Of a stretch of DNA of 64,000 nt, positions 52,341 through 62,218 are shown one piece after another (position 1 is the first letter of the stretch; each line of letters opens with the position of its first letter). The notes under the pieces were generated by a model. It worked only from the letters and a program-made list of their open reading frames with translations, did no database searches and was not told the origin of the DNA. Where the stretch lies: assembly GCF_003751085.1 (NCBI RefSeq), contig NZ_RJJY01000001.1, forward strand, positions 1,736,001 through 1,800,000, given 5' to 3'. A program made the translations under genes and the position numbers. This DNA comes from Micromonospora sp. Llam0 (GTDB lineage Bacteria > Actinomycetota > Actinomycetes > Mycobacteriales > Micromonosporaceae).

Positions 52341-54824
52341 ATGGCACGCAGCAAGAGCAAGCAGTCCGGGGTCGACCTGTCCGCGTTCGACCAGGCGGGC
52401 GCCCGGATCCTGGACAACCCGCTGGAGACCGAGATCCAGGACTCCTACCTGGAGTACGCCTACTCGGTCATCTATGCCCGGGCCCTGCCCGACGCCCGGG
52501 ACGGGCTCAAACCGGTGCACCGGCGGATCCTCTACTCGATGAGCGAGCAGGGGCACCGCCCCGACCGGGGCTACGTCAAGTCGGCCCGGGTGGTGGGCGA
52601 TGTGATGGGCAAGTTCCACCCGCACGGCGACACCGCGATCTACGACGCGATGGTCCGGATGGCGCAGCACTTCTCGCTCAACGTGCCGCTGGTCGACGGG
52701 CACGGCAACTTCGGATCCCCCGACGACGGTCCGGCGGCCAGCCGCTACACCGAGGCGCGGATGTCCCGCCCGGCGATGCTGCTCGTCGGCGAGCTCGACG
52801 AGGAGACCGTCGACTTCAAGCCCAACTACGACGGCTCGCTGACCGAGCCGAAGGTGTTGCCGGCGGCCTTCCCGAACCTGCTGGTCAACGGGGCGTCCGG
52901 GATCGCCGTCGGGATGGCGACCAACATGATCCCGCACAATCTCGGTGAGGTTGTCGCGGCCACCCGCTGGCTGATCCGCCATCCCGACGCGAGCCTCGAC
53001 AAGCTGATGGAGTTCGTCCCCGGCCCGGACCTGCCGACCGGTGGTCTGCTGCTCGGCCTCGACGAGGTGCGGCGCGCGTTCGCCACCGGGCGCGGGGTGG
53101 TGCGGATGCGCGCCAAGGTGCAGATCGGCCTGCTCGAGGGCAGCCGTGGGCGGCAGGCGATCACGGTGACCGAGCTGCCCTACGGGGTGGGCACCGAGCG
53201 GATCATCGAGAAGATCACCGAAGAGGTCAACAAGACCAAACGGTTGCAGGGCATCGCCGACGTCAAGGACCTGACCGACCGGGAGAACGGCACCCGCCTG
53301 GTCATCGAGTGCAAGATCGGGGTCAACCCGCAGGCGTTGCTCGCCGATCTCTACCGGCTGACCCCGATGGAGCAGTCGTTCGGCGTGAACAACCTGGTGC
53401 TGGTCGACGGGCAGCCGCGCACGCTCGGGCTGAAGGAGCTGCTGGAAGCCTTCCTGGCCCACCGGTACGACGTCGTCACCCGACGTAGCCTCTACCGACG
53501 GAGCCGCCGCCAGGACCGACTGCACCTGGTCGACGGTCTGCTGATCGCCCTGCTCGACATCGACCGGGTGGTGCGGCTGATCCGTGGCAGCGACGACGCG
53601 CAGGCGGCGCGGGACGCGCTGATGGCCGAGTTCGGGCTGACCGCCGTGCAGGCCGGCTACATTCTGGACACCCCGCTGCGTCGGCTGACCCGGTTCGACC
53701 GGATCGAGCTGGAGGCCGAGCAGGATCGGCTGCGTGGCGAGATCGCCGAGCTGTCGCGGATCCTCGACGACCCGGCGGCGCTGCGGAAGCTGGTCTCCGA
53801 TGAGCTGGCCAAGGTGGCCAAGCAGTTCGCCACCCCCCGGCGGACCACCCTCGTCGACGGCGACCTCAAGGAAGTGCTGGCCGCCTCGGTCCCGGCCGGT
53901 CCGCTGGAGGTCGCCGACGACCCCTGCCAGGTGATCCTGTCCGCCACCGGGCTGGTCGCCCGCACCGTCGCCGAGAGCGAGGAGTCGGTCGAGGACGCCC
54001 GGCGCAACAGCCGGGCCCGGCACGACGCGGTGCAGGCCGTGGTGCCGGCCACCGCCCGGGGCCAGGTGCTGCTGATCACCAGCACCGGGCGGGCGGTCCG
54101 TACCGACGTCCTGCCGTTGCCGGTGCTGCCGCAACGGTCCGGAACGGTGTCGCTGTCCGGCGGGATGCCGGTTGCCGAACTGCTGCCGTTGAGCGCGGGT
54201 GAGCAGGTCGTCGGCCTGGCTCCGGCCACCCAACGGGACACCCCGGGACTCGCGTTGGGTACCCGCCACGGCGTGGTGAAGGTGTGCGCGCCGGACTGGC
54301 CGGTACGCGCCGACGAGTTCGAGGTGATTGGTCTGCGCGACGGCGACGAGGTGGTCGGGGCCAGTTGGCTGACCGACGGCACCGAGAGCCTGGTGTTCGT
54401 CACCACCGACGCGTCGCTGCTGCGGTTCGCCGCGAAGCTGGTGCGTCCGCAAGGGCTCAAGGGGGGCGGCATGGCCGGGATCAACCTCGCGGCCGACGCC
54501 CGGGTGCTGTTCTTCGCCGCCGTACGGACCGACGACCCGGCGCACGGCGAGCCGATGGTGGTCACCTCCACCGGGCCCAACGTCAAGGTCACGCCGTTCG
54601 CCGAGTATCCCGCGAAGGGCCGGGCCACCGGTGGGGTCCGGGTGCAGCGGTTCCTCAAGGGCGAGTCGGGGCTGGAGCTGGCCTGGGTGGGTTCCCGCCC
54701 GGTCGGTGCCACCCGGTCCGGGGAGTCGGTGGCGCTGCCACAGCTCGATCCGCGCCGGGACAGTTCAGGCACCCCGGTGATGCTGGCCCCGCAGGTCGTC
54801 GGTCACCTGCTGGAACGCGGCTGA
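52341..54824 (+). CDS. Type IIA topoisomerase subunit A (ParC/GyrA-like)
   Basis: The 827-aa protein has the breakage-reunion domain: [40 protein letters not shown] and the catalytic tyrosine in [11 protein letters not shown]. The C-terminal beta-pinwheel is irregular ([61 protein letters not shown]). I do not see the QRGGRG GyrA box, which argues for a ParC-type role. The position equivalent to E. coli GyrA Ser83 is Thr. It is 40 bp after the B subunit and ends before a bidirectional hairpin. Confidence 0.87.
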   Translation: MARSKSKQSGVDLSAFDQAGARILDNPLETEIQDSYLEYAYSVIYARALPDARDGLKPVHRRILYSMSEQGHRPDRGYVKSARVVGDVMGKFHPHGDTAIYDAMVRMAQHFSLNVPLVDGHGNFGSPDDGPAASRYTEARMSRPAMLLVGELDEETVDFKPNYDGSLTEPKVLPAAFPNLLVNGASGIAVGMATNMIPHNLGEVVAATRWLIRHPDASLDKLMEFVPGPDLPTGGLLLGLDEVRRAFATGRGVVRMRAKVQIGLLEGSRGRQAITVTELPYGVGTERIIEKITEEVNKTKRLQGIADVKDLTDRENGTRLVIECKIGVNPQALLADLYRLTPMEQSFGVNNLVLVDGQPRTLGLKELLEAFLAHRYDVVTRRSLYRRSRRQDRLHLVDGLLIALLDIDRVVRLIRGSDDAQAARDALMAEFGLTAVQAGYILDTPLRRLTRFDRIELEAEQDRLRGEIAELSRILDDPAALRKLVSDELAKVAKQFATPRRTTLVDGDLKEVLAASVPAGPLEVADDPCQVILSATGLVARTVAESEESVEDARRNSRARHDAVQAVVPATARGQVLLITSTGRAVRTDVLPLPVLPQRSGTVSLSGGMPVAELLPLSAGEQVVGLAPATQRDTPGLALGTRHGVVKVCAPDWPVRADEFEVIGLRDGDEVVGASWLTDGTESLVFVTTDASLLRFAAKLVRPQGLKGGGMAGINLAADARVLFFAAVRTDDPAHGEPMVVTSTGPNVKVTPFAEYPAKGRATGGVRVQRFLKGESGLELAWVGSRPVGATRSGESVALPQLDPRRDSSGTPVMLAPQVVGHLLERG

Positions 54825-54828
54825 CCAC

Positions 54829-54855
54829 CGGCCGCCGGTCTAATGCCGGCGGCCG
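54829..54855. terminator. Bidirectional terminator between topoisomerase and aldo/keto reductase genes
   Basis: CGGCCGCCGG and CCGGCGGCCG form a perfect 10-bp stem with a 7-nt loop between two converging genes. Confidence 0.8.
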
Positions 54856-54873
54856 ATCACCGACCCCGACCGG

Positions 54874-55821
54874 TCACCAGCCCAGCGGGGTGGCGGCCAG
54901 CCGGCGGTCGTACCAGGCGCGGATCGCGGCGACGGTGTCCGCCGGCAGCGGGCCGTCGGCGGCGCCGGCGATGCTGCTGGTGAGCTGCGCGACCGACCTG
55001 GTTCCCGGGATCACCGTCGACACCGCGTCGTAGCTGAGCAGGAAACGCAGCGCACCGGCGAGCACCCCGACGCCAGCCGGCAGCAGCGACCGGAACTCGT
55101 CGACCAGGCCGGCGCGCACCGCGACGTCCTCGCGCGACCAGCGGTCCCGGACGCCGGCGAAGACGCTGTCGGCGTGGTACCGGCCGGAGAGCCAGCCGGA
55201 TTCCAGCGGCACCTTGACGATCGTGCCGGCACCCCGGTCGCGGGCCCGGGCCACCGCCGGCCACGGCTCCTGGTAGAGCGCCGACAACCGGACCTCGAAC
55301 GCGGTGGACTCACTGGTGGACAGCACCAGATCCAGATCGGCGCTCCAGTCCACCGAAGCACCGTACGCCTGGATGACGCCCTTGTCCCGTAGCCGTTGCA
55401 GCACCTCGTAGTGGTCGCTGCGGCTGCCGTCGAGGATCTCCGGTGGCGGGTTGTGCAGCACCACGATGTCGACGTGGTCGACGTTCATCCGGCGGGCGCT
55501 GCGCTGCACCGACGCCTCGATCTCGGTGGCCGACCAGTTCTCGGTGCCGTCGGGCAGATAGCCGAACTTGGTGCAGATCACCGCCTCGTCCCGCCGTCGG
55601 CCGGCGAGGGCCCGGCCGACGTTGGGCTCGCTGTGGCCGTCCGCGTAGCCCGGTGCGGTATCGATGAAGGTGACGCCGTGGTCGAGTGCGGTGTGTACGA
55701 TGCGTACCGCCTCGGCCTCGTCCGGCCCGCCCGGCCAGTGCGACGAGCGGCCCAACTGCCAGGCACCGAGACCGATGGCGCTAACCTGCATCCCGGTTGA
55801 ACCAAAGGGTCGTGTCTGCAC
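54874..55821 (-). CDS. Aldo/keto reductase
   Basis: The 315-aa (beta/alpha)8 enzyme has TGMQVSAIGLGAWQLG at the start, the catalytic Asp and Tyr in FIDTAPGYADGHSEPNVGRA, and a conserved VDIVVLHNPPPEIL strand. The usual active-site Lys is likely in AVICTKFGYLPDG. It uses NADPH; substrate unknown. GTG 55821 follows AAAGGTG at good spacing; GTG 55836 would add five residues. Convergent with the topoisomerase pair. Confidence 0.83.
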   Translation of the reverse strand: MQTRPFGSTGMQVSAIGLGAWQLGRSSHWPGGPDEAEAVRIVHTALDHGVTFIDTAPGYADGHSEPNVGRALAGRRRDEAVICTKFGYLPDGTENWSATEIEASVQRSARRMNVDHVDIVVLHNPPPEILDGSRSDHYEVLQRLRDKGVIQAYGASVDWSADLDLVLSTSESTAFEVRLSALYQEPWPAVARARDRGAGTIVKVPLESGWLSGRYHADSVFAGVRDRWSREDVAVRAGLVDEFRSLLPAGVGVLAGALRFLLSYDAVSTVIPGTRSVAQLTSSIAGAADGPLPADTVAAIRAWYDRRLAATPLGW

Positions 55822-55842
55822 GAACGCACCTTTCACCTCGGA

Positions 55843-57180
55843 TCACTGTTGACTGTTCGACAGCGTATCGACATCGATACGCGTGCGTGGCCCCGGCGCG
55901 GCTGCCTCGGCCGGCCCTACCGCTGCCGCCGCCCGCCGCCCGGGTCCGGTCCGGTCCGGCCGTACCCGCCAGCCGAGCAGCCCGAGCCCACCGAGCGCCA
56001 GCAGCACGTACAGGTTGCTGTAGACCAGCCCGGGCCCGGAGAAGTGCAGGTCCCACCCGCCCGGACTGGCCAGTACCCAACTGGTGCTGCCCACCAGGAC
56101 CAGCCAGCCGGCGGCGGCCGTGAAGGTCGCCGACCGGCGGCCGTACCACCGTTGGTCACCGACGAGGACCAGCAGCGCCGGCACCCACCACACCCAGTGG
56201 TGGTGCCAGGAGACCGGGGAGACCAGCAGCCCGGTGGCGGCGCAGGCGAGCACCGCCAGCAGTTCGTCGCCGGCACGTGCGCAGCGGACCGCGACGGTCA
56301 TCCCGGCCGCGCCGACCAGCACCGCGACCACCAGCCACGGCAGACCGGGCCGTGGTACGTCCAGCACCCGGGTCACCGCGCCGGACAACGACTGGTTCAG
56401 GATGGTCCGAGGGTCGCCGGTGACCCGGTCGGTGTCCAGCAGCCCGCCGGTCCAGAACCAGGTCGAGTCGGTCTGCCGCCAGGCGAAGCCGACGCCGATC
56501 GTGGCGGCGAACGAGACGGTCGCGGTGGCGGCGGCCCGCCACCGCCCGGTCAGCACCAGGTAGCCGATGAAGATCAGCGGCGTGAGTTTGATCCCGGCGG
56601 CGACACCCACCCCGAGCCCGTGCCATCGGCCGCCCCGGCCGGCGACCAGGTCGACCAGCACCAGCCAGGTCAGCAGCAGTCCTACCTGGCCGACCTGCAG
56701 GTGGCCGGCCACCGCGAAGATCGGCAACGCGCCGACCAGGCCGCTGACCGTCCACATCGGCCCTCGTCGGACGGGCGGCCCGATCCACCGCAGGGTCAGC
56801 CGGATGATCGCGACCAGCACCACCAGGCTCGCCGCCGTCCACCCCGCGACGGCGACCGGCATCGCGGCCACGGCCAGCGGCTGCATCAGCAGCGCGGCGA
56901 ACGGCGGATAGGTGAAGCCGAGCGCGATGCCGTCCGGGGTGTGGTGGACCGCCCGGTACAGCTGCCCGTCACCGTCGGCGGCGGCGACCGCCCCCGCCCG
57001 GTACGCGGCCAGGTCACCCCAGAACAGGCCGGTGGTGTGGTGCAGCACACCGGCGGCGACGCCCAGCACAGCGGCGAACGCCCCGGCGAACAGCCAACTG
57101 CGTACCGCCGGTCGTCGGTAGCCCACCGGCGCGGCCCCTGCGCGGGCCACGTCCGCCGGCAGGGCATCGCGGGCGGTCAC
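55843..57180 (-). CDS. GT87-type polyprenol-dependent membrane glycosyltransferase
   Basis: The 445-aa protein has about ten membrane segments. FWGDLAAYRAGAVAAADGDG near the N-terminus (an acidic motif in the first outer loop) and IALGFTYPPFAALLMQPLAV are typical of the DUF2029 family, which adds mannose or other sugars from polyprenyl-phosphate donors outside the membrane. SPVSWHHHWVWWVPALLVL is the conserved later motif. It overlaps the methyltransferase stop by 4 bp, so it belongs to the leftward operon. Confidence 0.8.
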   Translation of the reverse strand: MTARDALPADVARAGAAPVGYRRPAVRSWLFAGAFAAVLGVAAGVLHHTTGLFWGDLAAYRAGAVAAADGDGQLYRAVHHTPDGIALGFTYPPFAALLMQPLAVAAMPVAVAGWTAASLVVLVAIIRLTLRWIGPPVRRGPMWTVSGLVGALPIFAVAGHLQVGQVGLLLTWLVLVDLVAGRGGRWHGLGVGVAAGIKLTPLIFIGYLVLTGRWRAAATATVSFAATIGVGFAWRQTDSTWFWTGGLLDTDRVTGDPRTILNQSLSGAVTRVLDVPRPGLPWLVVAVLVGAAGMTVAVRCARAGDELLAVLACAATGLLVSPVSWHHHWVWWVPALLVLVGDQRWYGRRSATFTAAAGWLVLVGSTSWVLASPGGWDLHFSGPGLVYSNLYVLLALGGLGLLGWRVRPDRTGPGRRAAAAVGPAEAAAPGPRTRIDVDTLSNSQQ

Positions 57181-57815
57181 GACCGGCCGCTACTGCGCGC
57201 CGGATCGGCGGCACCCAGCACCAGAACGCTGCCCGCGCCGGCCGCCCCGCCGACGAGTTCGTCGTGCACCGGCAGCCCGCAGCTACGGGCCCGGGACAGC
57301 AGTTCGCGGCCGGTGTCGGTGGTCCCGTCGTACACCCAGACCAGCACCCGGCCACCCGCTCGCAGCAGGCCGGCCGCGCGGTGCAGCAGACCGACCGCGT
57401 CGTCGACGCTGAAGTAGTAGAGCACCTCGCGGAACAGGACCACGTCGTAGCGCTCGTCGGTCCGGTACGTCAACAGGTCCGCGGCCTCGAACGAGGTGTC
57501 CGGCCGGCGCAGCGCGCGGGCCCGGCGGATCGCCGCCCGGCTGATGTCGACACCGTGGTAGTGCCGGTACCCGCCGGGCGGTAGCGCAAGATTGACGGTC
57601 GTACCGCAGCCCAGGTCCAGGATGCGTGGTCGCGGCGTGACCCGTTGAGCGAGTTCCAGCGGGGCACGGTCACGCCCCTGGTCGAGATACCGCCACAACC
57701 CCAGCGCGTACTGCAGGTCCCACATCACGGCGTTCACCCGGGGGTACGGGCGGACCAGCACCGTCAGCGGCCAGTTGAACGCCCGGGCGGCGAGCCGGAA
57801 CAACGGGTGGGCCAT
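57177..57815 (-). CDS. SAM-dependent methyltransferase
   Basis: The 212-aa class I methyltransferase has motif I PRILDLGCGTTVNLALPPG, HGVDISRAAIRRARALRR, FEAADLLTYRTDERYDVVLF and LRAGGRVLVWVYDG. Its ATG overlaps the deacetylase stop (TGATG). The substrate may be the glycan or lipid made by the neighbouring enzymes (inference). Confidence 0.83.
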   Translation of the reverse strand: MAHPLFRLAARAFNWPLTVLVRPYPRVNAVMWDLQYALGLWRYLDQGRDRAPLELAQRVTPRPRILDLGCGTTVNLALPPGGYRHYHGVDISRAAIRRARALRRPDTSFEAADLLTYRTDERYDVVLFREVLYYFSVDDAVGLLHRAAGLLRAGGRVLVWVYDGTTDTGRELLSRARSCGLPVHDELVGGAAGAGSVLVLGAADPARSSGRS

Positions 57816-58525
57816 CACGCCTCCTCGGCGGTGGTAGGGCGGTCGGGGACCGGGACGAACCGCAGCCCGCGATCCAGCAGCCGGGGGATCACGGTGCCCA
57901 GCGCGGCGACCGTCTGCGAGCGGTCACCGCCGCCGTCGTGGCAGAGCAGCACATGGCCGGAGCCGGCGCGCGACAGGGTACGGGTGATCTGGCCGACGCC
58001 GGGTTCCTTCCAGTCGCTGGAGTTGACCGTCCAGTCGACCGGGGTCAGCCCGGCGTCGACGGTGGCCGCCAGCACCCGCGCCGACCAGCCGCCGCTCGGC
58101 GCCCGGAACAGCCGGGCGGCGACCCCGGTGGCGTCATGGATCCGCTGCTGGGCATGGTTGATCTCGCCGTGCAGCCGGTCGGCGTCGAGCGCCGCGAACG
58201 GCATCGGGTGGCGCAGCGAGTGGTTGCCGATCCGGTGGCCGGCGGCCACGATCCGGCGGGCCAGTTCCGGATGCTCGGCGACCCGGTCGCCGATCAGGAA
58301 GAACGTCGCCGGCACCCGGTGCCGGGCGAGCAGATCCAGCAGCGCGGGAGTCCAGCGGGGGTCCGGACCGTCGTCGACGGTGAGCGCGACCTCGCCGGCC
58401 CCGACCCGGAACACCGGCCAGCTGCGCCGCGCCGACGGGGTCACCGGCCGGAGCCGGTGAAAGGTCCGTACGCCGAGAAAGCTGGCCTCCAGCGCTTTCG
58501 CCCGCAGGATCGGCAGCTGGTTCAC
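57815..58525 (-). CDS. NodB-type polysaccharide deacetylase
   Basis: The 236-aa protein has the NodB motifs VALTVDDGPDPRWTPALLDL (metal-binding Asp pair) and AAGHRIGNHSLRHPMPFAAL (the two histidines), RLFRAPSGGWSARVLAA (motif 3), VDWTVNSSDWKEPG (motif 4) and VLLCHDGGGDRSQT (motif 5). GTG 58525 overlaps the glycosyltransferase stop by GTGA. No clear signal peptide is seen. It probably removes acetyl groups from an amino sugar in the product of this locus. Confidence 0.87.
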   Translation of the reverse strand: MNQLPILRAKALEASFLGVRTFHRLRPVTPSARRSWPVFRVGAGEVALTVDDGPDPRWTPALLDLLARHRVPATFFLIGDRVAEHPELARRIVAAGHRIGNHSLRHPMPFAALDADRLHGEINHAQQRIHDATGVAARLFRAPSGGWSARVLAATVDAGLTPVDWTVNSSDWKEPGVGQITRTLSRAGSGHVLLCHDGGGDRSQTVAALGTVIPRLLDRGLRFVPVPDRPTTAEEA

Positions 58526-59568
58526 CGGCTCGTCCCCGGGGCCAGTCGACGGGTCGGGCCGAAGTCCGAGTCCAGCAGGAAGCGCACCCCGCCGACTGTG
58601 CCGCCGCAGACGATGGCCAGGTGGACCAGGAAGTGCAGGCCGAGGAACAGGGCGAGGAACGCGGTACCCCGTTCCCGGCGGACGAAGCCGGCCAGCCCGG
58701 GGTCGGCGACGGCGAACCAGGCCAGGGCGAGCCCTGGCAGGGCCAGCAGCACCGGGGTCAGCGCGGCCAACGGCAGGGTACCGAGCACCGCGGCGGCGGC
58801 CAGCACCCCGCCCGGCCGGTTGGCCCGCAGCCCGGCGGGGCCCCGTTCCCGTACCGCCACCGGCACCAGCATCTGGGAGCGGCCGAACTGCTTGCGCAGC
58901 ATCGGCCAGAGCCGGCTGTCGTCGTCGTGCCGGCAGGTCACGTCGGCGGACAACCAGATGCCGTGCCGGTCGGCCATCCGATCGCTCAACTCCACGTCCT
59001 CGGAGGCGCGGAGCCGTTCGTCGAAGAACCCGATGTCGTCGAAGACCGAACGGCGGACCGCGCACAGCGCGAAGATCGCGGTGCGTACCCGGCCGGTGTT
59101 GCGCACCCGCCAGTAGTGGGCGTGCAGCAACCGGTACGCCTCGACCGGGCCGTCGTCGTACAACGGCTGGGTGAGGTAGACGCCGTGGACACAGTCGATG
59201 CCCGGCTCGTCAGCCATGATCCGCAGCGCGGTGGCGATCGCGGTCGGCGTCGGCGCGCAGTCGGCGTCGACGAAGAAGACCACGTCGCCGGTGCTCGCCT
59301 TGATCCCGCGGTTGCGGGCGGCGGCCGGGCCGCTGTTGACCGGGGTCTGCAGCAGCCGTACCGGGAACCGCCGGGCGATCTCCCGGGTCCGGTCGGTGCT
59401 CGCGTCGTCGATCACGATCACCTCCACCGGCGGGTGGGTCTGTCCGTACACCGCGCTCAGGCAGGCATGCAGGGTCCGTTCGCTGTTGTAGGCGGGGATG
59501 ACGACCGATACGTGCGGGGGCACGGACACCACCTTGTCGAATGTCGGGACCGCCGGGAAGTGTGTCAC
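58522..59568 (-). CDS. Family 2 glycosyltransferase with C-terminal membrane segments
   Basis: The 348-aa protein has the GT-A fold: HVSVVIPAYNSERTLHACLS, VEVIVIDDASTDRTREIARR, DVVFFVDADCAPTPTAIATA (DxD) and a later RASEDVELSDRMADRHG (the ED catalytic region). Two or three hydrophobic segments at residues 255-335 anchor it. It opens the leftward operon; the 185-bp gap to 59752 holds the divergent promoters. Confidence 0.85.
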   Translation of the reverse strand: MTHFPAVPTFDKVVSVPPHVSVVIPAYNSERTLHACLSAVYGQTHPPVEVIVIDDASTDRTREIARRFPVRLLQTPVNSGPAAARNRGIKASTGDVVFFVDADCAPTPTAIATALRIMADEPGIDCVHGVYLTQPLYDDGPVEAYRLLHAHYWRVRNTGRVRTAIFALCAVRRSVFDDIGFFDERLRASEDVELSDRMADRHGIWLSADVTCRHDDDSRLWPMLRKQFGRSQMLVPVAVRERGPAGLRANRPGGVLAAAAVLGTLPLAALTPVLLALPGLALAWFAVADPGLAGFVRRERGTAFLALFLGLHFLVHLAIVCGGTVGGVRFLLDSDFGPTRRLAPGTSR

Positions 59569-59752
59569 CGTGACTGGCCGAGACGATAGTCGTAGTGACG
59601 ATGGCGGTCAATTGGCGGTAGCTCGTCGTCCAGTGCGGCTCCAGTCACCTTACAGTCGTCGTTCAGCGCCGGTCGGCACAATTGCAAGGGCTCCCGGTGG
59701 TGCTCCGTGTCCGATTCGGTGTCGCCGCCAGTTCTGGAGAAAGGGCCGATAG

Positions 59753-61168
59753 GTGTCTGATCTGTTCACCGTCGATGATTGTGACGAGCTCTCCGTCAAA
59801 CAGGTGCACGATCTGTACCGGCGGTACGTCAACCGGAGCCAGGTCGGGCTGATGACGTCCTTCGGTTTCGGTCGGGAACTGGTCGACCGGGCCGAAGGCG
59901 CCTACCTGTACCTACGGGACGGCCGTCGCATCCTCGACTTCACCGGCGGAGTCGGGGTGCTCAACCACGGGCACAACCATCCCCGCATCCTGGCGGCGCG
60001 CCAGCGGTTCGCCGAGCGGCAGCGGATGGAGGTGCACAAGACCTACTTCTCGCCGTACGTCGCTGCGCTGGCCCACAACCTGGCCGAGGTGCTGCCCGGT
60101 GACCTGAACATGTCCTTCCTGCCGAACTCGGGTGCCGAGGCCGTCGAGGGCGCGGTCAAGCTGGCCTACAAGCACCACGGTGGGCGACGGAACACCATCC
60201 TGCGCGCCGACATCAGTTTCCACGGCAAACTCCTCGGCTCCGGCAGCCTGACCGGCGGAGCGCAGAACCATTTCAAGTTCCCCGGCATCTCTGGTGTCGT
60301 GACCTTCGGCTATGACGACCTCGAATCGGTACGCGCTGCGATCGCCGCGCATCCCGACGATGTCTATGCCATCCTGATCGAGCCGTTCAGTGCCTCCACC
60401 ATGCGCTGGTGCTCTGAGGAGTTTCTGCGCGGTCTGCGTGACCTGTGCACCGAGCACAAGATCGTGCTCATCTTCGACGAGATCTACACCGGCTGGGGAA
60501 AAACCGGTAGCCTGTTCTACTTCATGCGCTATCCCGGACTCCTGCCGGACGTGCTGACCACATCGAAGTCGTTCGGCGGCGGCAAGTCGTCGATCTCGGC
60601 GTACGTCGCCCGGGAAGCAATTTTCCGCAAGGCGTACGACAACCCGATGGACGCGCTGATGCATTCCACCTCGACCACCTACTACGGGTTCGGCGAGGAA
60701 TGTGCCACCGCGATCGAAGCGGTCAACATCGCCGTCGAGGACGACTACCCGGGTCGGGCCCGCCGGATCGAGCAACTGCTGGCGCCCGGCCTGCGCCGGA
60801 TCGCCAAACAGCACCCCGACGCGGTCGCCGACGTCGCCGGCTCAGGCGCGCTCTGGGGGGTGTTCATCGACGGCGGTCCGCGGGTGCTGGACCTGGCCGC
60901 GAAGCTGGCACCCGCCGGCCTGGCCCGGGATCCTCAGCTGCGGACCAAGGTGGTCACCTGCGCGGTGATCAACGCGCTCTACCGCGACCACGACATCTAC
61001 TCCTACTACACCCTCAACGGCGCCAGCCCACTGGTGGTCGGCCCGCCGTTGGTCGCCTCCGACGACGACGTCGAGTATTTCCTGGACAGCCTGGACAAAG
61101 TCCTCGATCAGGGCCTCACCCGGCTGCTGACCCGGTTCGTCGCGCAGAAGGTCGGCTCGCTGTGGTGA
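59753..61168 (+). CDS. Class III PLP-dependent aminotransferase
   Basis: The 471-aa protein shows the class III pattern: RRILDFTGGVGVLNHGHNHP, MSFLPNSGAEAVEGAVKLAY, ISFHGKLLGSGSLTGG, VLIFDEIYTGWGKTGSLFYF (PLP-binding Asp) and VLTTSKSFGGGKSSISAYVA (the lysine). It resembles 4-aminobutyrate/diaminobutyrate-type enzymes but the substrate cannot be read from sequence. Start GTG 59753. Its stop overlaps the epimerase start by GTGA, making a rightward operon. Confidence 0.87.
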   Translation: MSDLFTVDDCDELSVKQVHDLYRRYVNRSQVGLMTSFGFGRELVDRAEGAYLYLRDGRRILDFTGGVGVLNHGHNHPRILAARQRFAERQRMEVHKTYFSPYVAALAHNLAEVLPGDLNMSFLPNSGAEAVEGAVKLAYKHHGGRRNTILRADISFHGKLLGSGSLTGGAQNHFKFPGISGVVTFGYDDLESVRAAIAAHPDDVYAILIEPFSASTMRWCSEEFLRGLRDLCTEHKIVLIFDEIYTGWGKTGSLFYFMRYPGLLPDVLTTSKSFGGGKSSISAYVAREAIFRKAYDNPMDALMHSTSTTYYGFGEECATAIEAVNIAVEDDYPGRARRIEQLLAPGLRRIAKQHPDAVADVAGSGALWGVFIDGGPRVLDLAAKLAPAGLARDPQLRTKVVTCAVINALYRDHDIYSYYTLNGASPLVVGPPLVASDDDVEYFLDSLDKVLDQGLTRLLTRFVAQKVGSLW

Positions 61169-62205
61169 TCGCCGTGACCGGGGCGGCCGGCATGCTCGGC
61201 TCGTCGGTGGTGGCCCGGCTGGTCGCCGACGGCGTCGACGTGGTCGGACTCGACCTGCGGGAACCCGCACCCGGCACCGCCCCGCCCGGCTATCGGCACT
61301 TCACCGGCGACGTGCGGGACCCGGCCGCGCTGCGGCAGGCGCTGACCGGAGCCGCCGCGGTCGTGCACTGCGCCGCCGCGCTGCCCAGCTACCCGGCGGC
61401 GCAGATTCGCTCCATTGTGGTCGACGGCAGCCGGGCGGTACTGGACGCGGTGCGTGCCGCACGGGTGCCCCGGCTGGTCTACATCTCCTCCACCGCGGTG
61501 TACGGCCTGCCCCGGCAGGTGCCGACGCCGGAGGAGCACCCGTACGCCCCGGTCGACCCCTACAGCACCGCCAAGGCGGACGCCGAACGGCTGGCGGTCG
61601 GCTACCGTGACGCCGATCTGGTGCTGCCGGTGCTGCGGCCGAAGACGTTCCTCGGCCCCGGTCGGATGGGGCTGTTCTCGATGCTGTTCCAGTGGGCCCA
61701 GGAGGGACGCAACTTCCCGGTGCTCGGCGACGGCCAGGTCCGGATCCAGATGCTGCACGTCGCCGACCTGGTCGAAGCGGTGGTCACCGTGCTGCGGGCA
61801 CCGGCCGAGGTCGCCAACGACACGTACAACATCGGCGCCGCCGAGTTCGGCACGCTGCGCGAGGACTTCCAGGCGGTGCTGGACGCCGCCGGGCACGGCA
61901 AGCGGGTCGTCGCACTGCCGGCCCGGCCCGCGCTCGCCGCCCTCGGCCTGCTGGAACGCACCAGGCTGTCCCCGGTGTACGGCCGGCTGCTGCACAAGCT
62001 GATGGATGACTCCTACGTGGACATCGGTCGGGCCCGGCAGCGACTCGGGTTCAGCCCTCGGTACAGCAACCGCGACGCGGTGCTGGAGACGTTCCGGTGG
62101 TGGCAGGGACAGCGGACGAGCGGTACGCCGGCCGGTGCCAGCGGCCGTACCAGCCGAGACCCGTGGCGGCAGGGTGTGCTCGCCGCCGCCAAGGTCTTCT
62201 TCTAG
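61165..62205 (+). CDS. NAD-dependent sugar epimerase/dehydratase
   Basis: The 346-aa extended SDR has IAVTGAAGMLGSSVVARLVA (Rossmann GxxGxxG), LVYISSTAVYGLPRQVP, and the catalytic YSTAKADAERLAVG (YxxxK). RPKTFLGPGRMGLFSMLFQW and IQMLHVADLVEAVVTVL fit sugar-nucleotide or polyprenyl-sugar epimerases. GTG start overlaps the aminotransferase stop. It may act with the following UbiA protein on a polyprenyl-linked pentose, as in decaprenyl-phosphoarabinose synthesis (inference). Confidence 0.85.
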   Translation: MIAVTGAAGMLGSSVVARLVADGVDVVGLDLREPAPGTAPPGYRHFTGDVRDPAALRQALTGAAAVVHCAAALPSYPAAQIRSIVVDGSRAVLDAVRAARVPRLVYISSTAVYGLPRQVPTPEEHPYAPVDPYSTAKADAERLAVGYRDADLVLPVLRPKTFLGPGRMGLFSMLFQWAQEGRNFPVLGDGQVRIQMLHVADLVEAVVTVLRAPAEVANDTYNIGAAEFGTLREDFQAVLDAAGHGKRVVALPARPALAALGLLERTRLSPVYGRLLHKLMDDSYVDIGRARQRLGFSPRYSNRDAVLETFRWWQGQRTSGTPAGASGRTSRDPWRQGVLAAAKVFF

Positions 62206-62218
62206 CCAGGAGGTGCCG

